A stretch of DNA of 64,000 nt from Zunongwangia endophytica. Lineage in GTDB: Bacteria; Bacteroidota; Bacteroidia; Flavobacteriales; Flavobacteriaceae. The stretch's first letter is position 1; each line of letters starts with the position of its first letter. The position numbers and the translations under genes are program-made. The notes under the pieces were generated by a model. That model did not search any database. It had not been told where the DNA came from and was given only the letters and a program-made list of their open reading frames with translations. The DNA lies in NCBI RefSeq assembly GCF_030409505.1, contig NZ_JAUFPZ010000002.1, positions 434,001 to 498,000 of the forward strand. Reading direction: 5' to 3'. Shown in pieces: positions 53,866-61,019 of the stretch.

Positions 53866-55287
53866 ATGAGTAATTCCCCCGAAAATAATTTTAGAGATTC
53901 TTTAGGTACTGTTAACCAGGAAGGCAAAAGGGAATGGATTTTCCCTAAAAAACCTTCTGGTAAATTTTACAAATATAGAAAGCTGGTAAGTTATGTCTTA
54001 TTGATATTTCTTTTCTCAGCACCGTTTATCAAAATTAACGGAAATCAATTTTTGCTCTTCAATGTGTTGGAACGTCGTTTCAACTTCTTTGGATATCCTT
54101 TTTGGCCGCAGGACTTCTACTTAGTGGTGATCATGATGATTATAGGGGTGGTCTTCGTGATTCTATTTACTGTGGCCTTCGGAAGGATATTTTGCGGATG
54201 GATCTGCCCACAGACCATTTTTATGGAGATGGTTTTTAGACGCATCGAATACTGGATAGAAGGCGATCGTGGTAAACAAATGCGCCTTTCTAAACAGCCT
54301 TGGAATGCCGAAAAAATTAGAAAAAAAGGACTAAAATGGACTATATTTTTTGTGATTTCATTTTTGATAGCCAACATATTTCTCGCTTATCTTATTGGTA
54401 GTGATGTCTTATTGGAATATGTAACAGAAGGTCCTTCAGAAAACTTAAATACCTTTATATCGCTACTAATTTTTACCGGAGTTTTTTATTTTATTTTTGC
54501 ATGGTTTAGAGAACAAGTATGTGTAATTGTTTGCCCTTACGGCAGGTTACAAGGAACATTGCTGGATAATAAATCGATTCTTGTTGCTTACGATCATAAA
54601 CGTGGCGAAAAAGAAAAAGGTAGAGCAAAATTTAAAAAGCGTGAAGATCGCGCAGCATCTGGAAAAGGGGATTGTATCGATTGTATGCAATGTGTACATG
54701 TTTGTCCTACCGGGATTGATATTCGTAATGGAACCCAGTTAGAGTGTGTAAACTGCACCGCATGTATCGATGCCTGCAACTCTATGATGGAAGCGGTAGA
54801 CTTACCAAAAGGTTTAATTCGCTATGCTAGTGAAGAAAATATAGAGAAAAAAGTCAAATTTAAATTTACACCAAGATTAAAAGGCTATACCGCAATTTTA
54901 GTGATTTTGATAGGAGTTTTAACCGGAATGCTATTTTTAAGAAATGATGTGGAGGCCAGAGTGCTTCGCTTACCAGGTCAGCTTTACGAACACCAGGAAA
55001 ATAATCGAATCAGTAACGTATTCACTTTTAAACTCGTTAATAAAACTTCAGAAGATATAAATGATGTTCAGCTAAAGCTAATCTCCCATAAAGGTGAAGT
55101 TCGTTTAGTTAAAAGTGAAAGTTTAATTGTACCAAAAAGGGGTTTTGCAGAGGGAACACTATTTATCGAAATTCCAGCGGCTTCTTTAAAAGGAGAGAAG
55201 GAAAAACTTAAGATTGGTGTTTACAGTAATAAAGAATTAATAGAAACTACCACAACCAATTTCCTTGGTCCACGTAGTTACAGATAA
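53866..55287 (+). CDS. ccoG: cbb3 oxidase assembly iron-sulfur protein CcoG
   Basis: A 473-aa membrane protein of the CcoG/RdxA/FixG family, which supports copper handling and assembly of the cbb3 oxidase. It has about five membrane segments, the N-terminal motif FCGWICPQTIFMEMVFRRIE, and two ferredoxin-type 4Fe-4S motifs (CIDCMQCVHVCP and CVNCTACIDAC). The C-terminal periplasmic domain is immunoglobulin-like. It precedes ccoH by 12 nt. Confidence 0.95.
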   Translation: MSNSPENNFRDSLGTVNQEGKREWIFPKKPSGKFYKYRKLVSYVLLIFLFSAPFIKINGNQFLLFNVLERRFNFFGYPFWPQDFYLVVIMMIIGVVFVILFTVAFGRIFCGWICPQTIFMEMVFRRIEYWIEGDRGKQMRLSKQPWNAEKIRKKGLKWTIFFVISFLIANIFLAYLIGSDVLLEYVTEGPSENLNTFISLLIFTGVFYFIFAWFREQVCVIVCPYGRLQGTLLDNKSILVAYDHKRGEKEKGRAKFKKREDRAASGKGDCIDCMQCVHVCPTGIDIRNGTQLECVNCTACIDACNSMMEAVDLPKGLIRYASEENIEKKVKFKFTPRLKGYTAILVILIGVLTGMLFLRNDVEARVLRLPGQLYEHQENNRISNVFTFKLVNKTSEDINDVQLKLISHKGEVRLVKSESLIVPKRGFAEGTLFIEIPAASLKGEKEKLKIGVYSNKELIETTTTNFLGPRSYR

Positions 55288-55299
55288 AAAGACAGAATT

Positions 55300-55740
55300 A
55301 TGAAATTTAATTGGGGAACAGGACTTGTAATAGGAATGTGCTGCTTTGTAAGCTTTATCTTATTTTTTGTGATTAAAATGAGTACCGATACAAAGTATGA
55401 GTATGATCTCGTGGTAGAAGATTACTACGGAAAAGAATTACACTTTCAGCAAGAAATTGATGCTGAAAAAAATCTAAATTTATTTTCTGAAGCGATTACC
55501 GGAAACAAAACAACTGATGGCTACACGCTTTATTTTCCGCAAACTTCAGAAGAAATTGAAGGGAATATTCATCTATATCGACCTTCAAATAAAAAACTAG
55601 ATTTTACGATTCCTTTGAAATTAAACGAAGGGAAAATAGTGATTCCAGACGATCAGTTAGTAGCAGGGCGTTGGGATATTTCCGTAGAAATGACATATCA
55701 AGAAAAAGAAATTTTATTTAAAAAATCAATTACATATTAG
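55300..55740 (+). CDS. ccoH: CcoH/FixH-family cbb3 assembly protein
   Basis: A 146-aa protein with one N-terminal membrane segment (LVIGMCCFVSFILFFVI) and a small beta-rich periplasmic domain with the FixH pattern YDLVVEDYYGKELHFQQEID and GRWDISVEM. Position between ccoG and the SafE-like gene supports the assignment. It abuts the next start (0 nt). Confidence 0.87.
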   Translation: MKFNWGTGLVIGMCCFVSFILFFVIKMSTDTKYEYDLVVEDYYGKELHFQQEIDAEKNLNLFSEAITGNKTTDGYTLYFPQTSEEIEGNIHLYRPSNKKLDFTIPLKLNEGKIVIPDDQLVAGRWDISVEMTYQEKEILFKKSITY

Positions 55741-56475
55741 ATGTTTTTCAGTGCATTTTTATTCGGACTTTTAGGTAGTTTTCATTGCATTGGGATGTGT
55801 GGTCCCATCGCTTTTCTATTGCCTTTAAGTCGTGATAAAAAACCGCTGATGTTTTTTCAGTTATTTCTTTATCATTTTGGTAGAATATTATCTTATGCTG
55901 CTATAGGATCGTTATTCGGACTTTTAGGGAAAGGCTTAAATTTATTCGCAGCACAACAAAAACTATCTATAGGAATTGGAATTTTGATGATTTTAACGGT
56001 GATTATTTCCTTCGGAAGTATGAAATTAAATAAAATAGGAACTCCTTTTTTCAGAATTATAAGTCGGCTAAAATCAAAAATAGGAGCCGGTTTAAAGAAG
56101 AAATCTCCAGATACGTTTCTTTCAATAGGGATGCTGAATGGATTTTTACCATGCGGACTCGTTTACATGGCGATGCTTGGTGCAATTGCTGAAGCTAATG
56201 CCGGTTTTGGAGCTTTATACATGGTTTTTTTCGGTGTTGGAACCATACCATTAATGACGGCGGCTGTAGTGTTGTCGAGTAAACTTTCGGGAAGTATTAA
56301 AACCCGAGAAAGAATACGCAAGCTAATACCGATATTCGTTGTTTTAACAGGTCTTTTATTTATTTTGCGTGGTTCTGGTTTAAATATTCCTTATCTCTCT
56401 CCTGCGGTGGCTAAAGACAAAGTAGATGCTAAAATTGAGTGTCATGAGCCTTCCCTTTTTTCGGTTAAGTTATAG
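55741..56475 (+). CDS. SafE/UreH-like membrane protein of the cbb3 operon
   Basis: A 244-aa membrane protein with about six hydrophobic segments. The signature GSFHCIGMCGPIAF at the N terminus and GFLPCGLVYMA in the middle identify the UreH-like transmembrane (SafE) domain, related to CcdA. Proteins of this type often follow ccoH and are thought to handle metal or thiols during oxidase assembly. The exact role is not known. The conserved cysteines (about Cys16, Cys20 and the one in LPCG) could bind copper. Confidence 0.85.
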   Translation: MFFSAFLFGLLGSFHCIGMCGPIAFLLPLSRDKKPLMFFQLFLYHFGRILSYAAIGSLFGLLGKGLNLFAAQQKLSIGIGILMILTVIISFGSMKLNKIGTPFFRIISRLKSKIGAGLKKKSPDTFLSIGMLNGFLPCGLVYMAMLGAIAEANAGFGALYMVFFGVGTIPLMTAAVVLSSKLSGSIKTRERIRKLIPIFVVLTGLLFILRGSGLNIPYLSPAVAKDKVDAKIECHEPSLFSVKL

Positions 56476-56633
56476 TTTATTGGCTTTAGATGCAGCAAGT
56501 ATTGCTTTGGATTTGAAATATAAAATCTTAGAATCAGAACTTGTATAAAGTGTATACCAAAAGCTGAAAGCTAAGTGCGATGAGGTCTAAAAAATAGTAA
56601 TTTTATGTTAAATAGCAGCTTTGAAGCAAGAAC

Positions 56634-57386
56634 TTAAATCGCATGGGATAACAAAAATGAACATAAAAATCCTAGAACGGTGATCAAACCAATCATGCCA
56701 TGGGCTTTTTGAAAAGCTTCAGGAATCATCGTTGTAGAGATCATATTCAGTATTGCTCCAGCTGCGATTGCCAGCGTAGCACCATTTACTGCGGGAGGAA
56801 ATTCACTAAATAAAGAATAGCCTAAAATCGATGCAATTGAAGATAGAATTGCGATACCAATCCAGATCCCGAAAATAAAAACTTTTGATCGTCCTGCTTT
56901 CTTCATTCCAGAAGAGCTGGATAAACCTTCCGGTAGATTGGAAATGAAAATGGCGATAACCGTAGCAATACTTACCGCACCACCTTCTAAAATACTGATG
57001 CCTATGGCAATTGACTCTGGAATTCCATCTAATAGGGCGCCTAGCGCTATTGCTACACCGCTACCTTCTTTTTCTTCTTCAGACGATTGTTGCGACTGCG
57101 AGCGTTTACGATGTTTAGCTCCGCTTTTTTCTAATACTGAATTTGCGAAATAGTAAATAAGAGCGCCACCAATAAAACCTATCGAACTAGGGAGTAATCC
57201 ACTTTGATTATAAGCTTCGTCCATAAGCTCTAACGATAGGGCAGAAATTAGTACTCCCGCACCAAAGGCCATAACTATGGCAATCGTTTTTTGCTTCAGG
57301 TTGAAAAAATAACCAATTATTGATCCTAGGATTAATGCGCTACCAGAAAATAGTCCCCATAATCCTGCCTGTATCCATGTAGGCAT
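56634..57386 (-). CDS. ZIP-family metal transporter
   Basis: A 250-aa protein with about eight membrane segments. Helix 4 has LDGIPESIAIGISI and helix 5 has SNLPEGLSSSSGMKK, the ZIP signatures with His in the first motif replaced by Asp. A Ser/Gln/Glu-rich loop (KRSQSQQSSEEEKEG) stands in the variable cytoplasmic region. ZIP proteins usually import zinc or iron. It is a single gene convergent with the cbb3 operon and downstream of hemN in the same direction. Confidence 0.85.
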   Translation of the reverse strand: MPTWIQAGLWGLFSGSALILGSIIGYFFNLKQKTIAIVMAFGAGVLISALSLELMDEAYNQSGLLPSSIGFIGGALIYYFANSVLEKSGAKHRKRSQSQQSSEEEKEGSGVAIALGALLDGIPESIAIGISILEGGAVSIATVIAIFISNLPEGLSSSSGMKKAGRSKVFIFGIWIGIAILSSIASILGYSLFSEFPPAVNGATLAIAAGAILNMISTTMIPEAFQKAHGMIGLITVLGFLCSFLLSHAI

Positions 57387-57459
57387 AGTCTATAGAAATT
57401 TGGTATAAAAATAAGGATTTTTAAAAAAGAGTAGGTATCTGGTTATTCTATTTTCAGTA

Positions 57460-57555
57460 AAAAGAAAAAAGGCTTTCCGCAACAACTTGCCTACCTGCCT
57501 CTCAGAAAATCCCCGAAATCTTATGGAGCAGTGTATAGTTGTATTAGAAAGCCTT
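57460..57555 (-). terminator. Structured terminator-like element after hemN
   Basis: On the minus strand AAGGCTTTC (57555-57547) pairs with GAAAGCCTT (57477-57469), and inside ACAACT pairs with AGTTGT. The loop of about 50 nt is GC-richer than its surroundings and has a G-rich stretch (GAGAGGCAGGTAGG). The stem is followed by a strong T tract. It ends hemN transcripts, but is far longer than a plain terminator, so a 3'-UTR RNA is possible. Confidence 0.6.
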
Positions 57556-57574
57556 ATTAAAAAGAAGACAGAAT

Positions 57575-58933
57575 TTAAATTGTCATAGAAAAGAGTTTAA
57601 TATCAGGTTTTTTACGTTGTAATCTTAAGTCGAAGGCCATGCAGACATTACGAACAAAAGCTCTTCCTTTTTCTGTAATTTCAATTTTGCTATTCAGGAT
57701 TTTTAAGAGTCCGTCCTCCTGCATTTCTGCTAATTTTATAATCACATCGGGGAGTTCAGGAAAATACATGTGTTGATCTTCCCAGCTTGTCTCGAATTTG
57801 CACATTAGGTTAAGAATGTGACGTCTTATAGTAAGGTCTTCGGGACTTAAAATATGACCGCGATAGATGGGGAAAATACCACCTTCTACCAGGCTTTTAT
57901 ATTCTTCAATATTTTTGGTGTTTTGCCCAAAAGCGTACCAGGAATCTCCAATCGCAGATACACCTAAACCTATCATCAGTTGAGTTGTTTCGGTTGTATA
58001 TCCCATAAAGTTTCGGTGAATATGCTTCTGCTGTAATCCACGAGCTAATTCGTCTTCCGGCAGCGCAAAATGATCCATTCCTATTTCTACATAACCAGCT
58101 TCCAGCAGCATTTTTTTGCCCAGTTCAAACTGTTTCTTTTTTTCTTCAGGAGAAGGTAGATCTTCATCTTTAAATCCACGTTGGCCATTTCCTTTAATCC
58201 AAGGGACATGTGCATAGCTATAGAAGGCAATGCGCTCTGGCATTAATTTTTTAGTAAGATTAATCGTATTCTCGATATCTTTGGTAGTTTGGAAAGGCAA
58301 ACCGAAAATAATGTCGTGACCAACTGAAGTAAAACCACTTTCTCTAGCCAGTGTTGTTACTTTTTGAACATTCTCAAATGGTTGAACGCGGTTTATTGCT
58401 TTTTGAACGCTTAAGTTGTAATCCTGAACGCCGTAACTAACTCTTGAAAAACCAAGATTCGATAAAACCTGAAGGTGATTTTTTGTGGTGTTATTTGGAT
58501 GACCTTCAAAACTCAGTTTAGCACTGGCTCTTTCAGCAGGATCTTTAAATAAACCTTCTAAAAGTAATTGTAAGTTTTCCGAAGAAAAAAATGTTGGCGT
58601 ACCGCCCCCAAGATGTAATTCAGAAATTTTAGGTGTTTCTTCAAAAAGCGAAACATACAAATCCCATTCTATTAGAAGCGATTTTATATAAGGAATTTCA
58701 ACCAGATGATTTTTGGTAATCCTTTTATTGCAGCCACAAAAGGTACACATGCTTTCGCAATAGGGAAGATGTATGTAGAGGCTAATCCCGTTTTGTTTAC
58801 TTTCTACATAACTTCTTTTTAGGCATTCTTTCCATTCTTTTAAAGAAAAGGAAGTATCATCCCAATATGGTACGGTAGGATAGCTTGTGTACCTTGGACC
58901 GGCTACGTTATATTTATTTACCAAAGACTGCAT
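57575..58933 (-). CDS. hemN: Oxygen-independent coproporphyrinogen III oxidase
   Basis: A 452-aa radical SAM enzyme that makes protoporphyrinogen IX without oxygen. The cluster motif C59-x3-C63-x2-C66 with extra Cys68 is in YCESMCTFCGC, and the Gly-rich HLGGGTPTFF motif follows. The N terminus NKYNVAGPRYTSYPT is specific to HemN rather than HemW. It is 2 nt downstream of a small membrane-protein gene and is transcribed with it from an Fnr-type promoter, consistent with heme supply for the cbb3 oxidase under low oxygen. Confidence 0.96.
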   Translation of the reverse strand: MQSLVNKYNVAGPRYTSYPTVPYWDDTSFSLKEWKECLKRSYVESKQNGISLYIHLPYCESMCTFCGCNKRITKNHLVEIPYIKSLLIEWDLYVSLFEETPKISELHLGGGTPTFFSSENLQLLLEGLFKDPAERASAKLSFEGHPNNTTKNHLQVLSNLGFSRVSYGVQDYNLSVQKAINRVQPFENVQKVTTLARESGFTSVGHDIIFGLPFQTTKDIENTINLTKKLMPERIAFYSYAHVPWIKGNGQRGFKDEDLPSPEEKKKQFELGKKMLLEAGYVEIGMDHFALPEDELARGLQQKHIHRNFMGYTTETTQLMIGLGVSAIGDSWYAFGQNTKNIEEYKSLVEGGIFPIYRGHILSPEDLTIRRHILNLMCKFETSWEDQHMYFPELPDVIIKLAEMQEDGLLKILNSKIEITEKGRAFVRNVCMAFDLRLQRKKPDIKLFSMTI

Positions 58934-58935
58934 AA

Positions 58936-59217
58936 TTATATGCTATTTCCTATAATTAGTAAGATATTTATCAAAACGCTCGATGTGAATAAGTGAAAAA
59001 CAACAGATGGTTTTTGCACTGTCAATATTGATGCGTTGTGAGCACTACATATAGCAACACTAATAAAAACTAAAAACATTTGGAAAAGCTCATGACCATG
59101 TTGTAAAGTGGTCATAATTGCAATTCCTCCCAAACATGTTGAAACAATCATTCCTATGGCTGAATACCCTAAGAAATTCTGACTAAATTCTTCGTTTAAT
59201 TTTGCATAAAGTGTCAT
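58936..59217 (-). CDS. Small membrane protein co-transcribed with hemN
   Basis: A 93-aa protein with three hydrophobic stretches (SAIGMIVSTCLGGIAIMT, MFLVFISVAICSAHNASIL, VVFHLFTSSVLINILLI). I do not recognise the family. It is the first gene after the Fnr-type promoter at 59243-59285 and precedes hemN by 2 nt, so it belongs to the microaerobic regulon. A role in heme or oxygen metabolism is an inference from position. Confidence 0.72.
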   Translation of the reverse strand: MTLYAKLNEEFSQNFLGYSAIGMIVSTCLGGIAIMTTLQHGHELFQMFLVFISVAICSAHNASILTVQKPSVVFHLFTSSVLINILLIIGNSI

Positions 59218-59242
59218 AACTAAGAGGATTTAAATTATACAC

Positions 59243-59285
59243 CAAAATTACCGCAGAAGGAGAGCATAAAATATGATATTTGTCA
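59243..59285 (-). promoter_or_regulatory. Fnr-type box and promoter of the hemN operon
   Basis: TGAT-ATTT-GTCA at 59274-59285 and, on the minus strand, TAATTTTG (59250-59243), a full TAnnTTTG match. The box centre is 36.5 bp from the end of the -7 box, the same spacing as for ccoI and ccoS. Confidence 0.7.
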
Positions 59286-59423
59286 GGTTGAATTATTTTT
59301 CCTCAATTTCTCGAAAATTATTTCTGAGATCATTAATTTAAATGATTCCTTTTTAAGCAATTGGAGATGAATATTGGGATTATTCTATTTCAATTTTAGA
59401 TATTTGCGTTTTTTAATAGAAGC

Positions 59424-60572
59424 ATGGAAATAAAACACAAACAGCGCATCGCATTAAGTATATGTTTTTTTATCAGTGGAATTTCATTTTCTACCTGGGC
59501 ATCGCGAATTCCGTCGATCAAAGAAATGTACGATCTTAGTGAAGCTCAGCTAGGGAGTTTACTTTTGGTAATGCCGTTTGGTAATATTATAGGGTTACCA
59601 ATTTCTGGTTGGTTAGTTTCTAAGTTTGATAGTAGAAGTCCGCTTTTTGCCGGGATCGTTCTTATTTCATTGGCCTTATCGGGAATTGGTTGGTCTACTA
59701 ATATTTATACGTTGATGGTTTGTATGTTCTTTTTTGCATTTGCGATGCGAATTATGAATATTTCTATGAATACTCAATCTATAAGCCTGCAAAAATCTTA
59801 TTTGCGTAAGATCATAGGTTCCTTTCATGCCGCCTGGAGCTGCGGAGGGATTGTAGGAGTGGCATTATCTACCATCATGGTAAAATATGCGGTAGATATG
59901 CCTATACATTTAAGTATTGTTGCGGTAATCAGTTTAGTGTGTATAGGAAGCAGTTTTAGCTTTTTATTGCAGGGAGACAAAACAACAGGCGGTAGTAAAC
60001 TTAAATTGGGTAAACCTGATGGCTATATTTTTATATTGGGCCTAATGGTTTTCTGTGCATCTTTATGCGAAGGCGGAATGTTTGATTGGAGCGGTGTTTA
60101 TTTTAAAGAAGTAGTAGGCGAAGAAATTTTTACTTTAGGCTACCTTACTTTTATGGTATTTATGGCGATTTCGCGTTTTTGTTCCGATTTGATTATAGAA
60201 AAAATAGGAATGCCAAAAACCTATATTATTAGTTCTACCATGGTAGTTTGCGGTGTTCTAACCGTGGTCTTATTTCCGTACTTTTGGCCTGCCTTAATAG
60301 GTTTTAGTATTGTAGGTTTAGGTATCGCAGCAGTAATGCCTATGACGATGGGATTGGCTGGAGAATCTCCAAAATATAGTCCCGGCATGGCAATCTCGAT
60401 CGTGACAACTTACAGCGTTACTGGAATGTTATTGGGACCACCGCTAGTAGGATATCTAGCAGAATTATTAGGATTGAAAGTAGCATTTTTATTATTTCTT
60501 TTAGCGGGATTAATGATATTGCCTATTTCTAGACGGTTTTTTAAAAGACAATCAAATTTGGAAAATAATTAA
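59424..60572 (+). CDS. Major facilitator superfamily transporter (YbjJ-like)
   Basis: A 382-aa transporter with twelve predicted membrane segments. The start FISGISFSTWASRIPSIKE and the loop after helix 2 (SGWLVSKFDSRSP) match the YbjJ group of MFS proteins, whose substrates are unknown. It is divergent from the hemN operon; the Fnr-type box between them is not at an activating distance for this gene. Its stop overlaps that of a small gene on the other strand. Confidence 0.85.
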   Translation: MEIKHKQRIALSICFFISGISFSTWASRIPSIKEMYDLSEAQLGSLLLVMPFGNIIGLPISGWLVSKFDSRSPLFAGIVLISLALSGIGWSTNIYTLMVCMFFFAFAMRIMNISMNTQSISLQKSYLRKIIGSFHAAWSCGGIVGVALSTIMVKYAVDMPIHLSIVAVISLVCIGSSFSFLLQGDKTTGGSKLKLGKPDGYIFILGLMVFCASLCEGGMFDWSGVYFKEVVGEEIFTLGYLTFMVFMAISRFCSDLIIEKIGMPKTYIISSTMVVCGVLTVVLFPYFWPALIGFSIVGLGIAAVMPMTMGLAGESPKYSPGMAISIVTTYSVTGMLLGPPLVGYLAELLGLKVAFLLFLLAGLMILPISRRFFKRQSNLENN

Positions 60573-60748
60573 TGCTGAATGGCAACTTCGTTTTCTATTT
60601 TCTCTTTTGCAGGTTGATTAGAAATATCGTCGTGTAAAAAGCTTTTCCGCTTAACATCCTGAAAATTTGAAAATATAAGAAGTAGATACAACAGAAGCAA
60701 AATGCCCAAGTAAAGAATGGATTTATTATTCTTTAAAAAAGCTTTCAT
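60569..60748 (-). CDS. Small single-span membrane protein (59 aa)
   Basis: A 59-codon ORF starting with ATG at 60748. It begins MKAFLKNNKSILYLG, continues with one hydrophobic span rich in Leu, and ends in a charged tail (DVKRKSFLHDDISNQ). I do not recognise the family. It follows another tiny gene (60751-60906) by 2 nt, so the two look like an operon. The stop overlaps the end of the convergent MFS gene. Confidence 0.6.
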   Translation of the reverse strand: MKAFLKNNKSILYLGILLLLYLLLIFSNFQDVKRKSFLHDDISNQPAKEKIENEVAIQH

Positions 60749-60750
60749 TT

Positions 60751-60906
60751 TTATTTTTTATGATCCATAAAATAATCTTTACCACTGCTATAACCTTCTA
60801 CAAATGCGGTTTTATTTTCCTTAAAATCTAAAACTACATTTAGTGCGAAATAGCATAAAAATCCAGCTAATGCGAATTTTATATCTCTACCAGAAATCTT
60901 TTTCAT
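60751..60906 (-). CDS. Small membrane-associated protein (51 aa)
   Basis: A 51-codon ORF with ATG at 60906, beginning MKKISGRDIKFALAGF, with one short hydrophobic span (FALAGFLCYFALNVVL) and a hydrophilic C terminus (EGYSSGKDYFMDHKK). The family is unknown. Translation looks protein-like, and it is tightly spaced with the next 59-aa ORF, which supports a real pair. Confidence 0.58.
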   Translation of the reverse strand: MKKISGRDIKFALAGFLCYFALNVVLDFKENKTAFVEGYSSGKDYFMDHKK

Positions 60907-60961
60907 GAATAGATTTGATTGTTTAATTAGAAGTGTGAATTTAAGATAAATTTAAGAATGG

Positions 60962-60985
60962 AAAAGGGGGAATATCCCCCTTTTT
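60962..60985 (-). terminator. Terminator after the beta-lactamase-fold gene
   Basis: GGGGGA-ATA-TCCCCC with A and T tracts on either side (60962-60985), a compact intrinsic terminator lying 34 nt after the stop of the minus-strand hydrolase gene. Confidence 0.85.
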
Positions 60986-61019
60986 ATAGTTTTTGGTGAA
61001 AATCGCTGAATTATTCAGT

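Noticed and set aside
57482..57540. The C-rich plus-strand side of the hemN downstream element as a CRISPR-like or IS-end repeat
   Set aside because: There is one copy only, no direct repeats, and the T tract on the minus strand explains it as part of a terminator structure.
59424..60572. MFS gene as the copper importer CcoA of the cbb3 system
   Set aside because: The location is suggestive, but the protein is closer to YbjJ by eye and I do not see the CcoA methionine and histidine motifs with confidence. The Fnr-type box is not at an activating distance for it.
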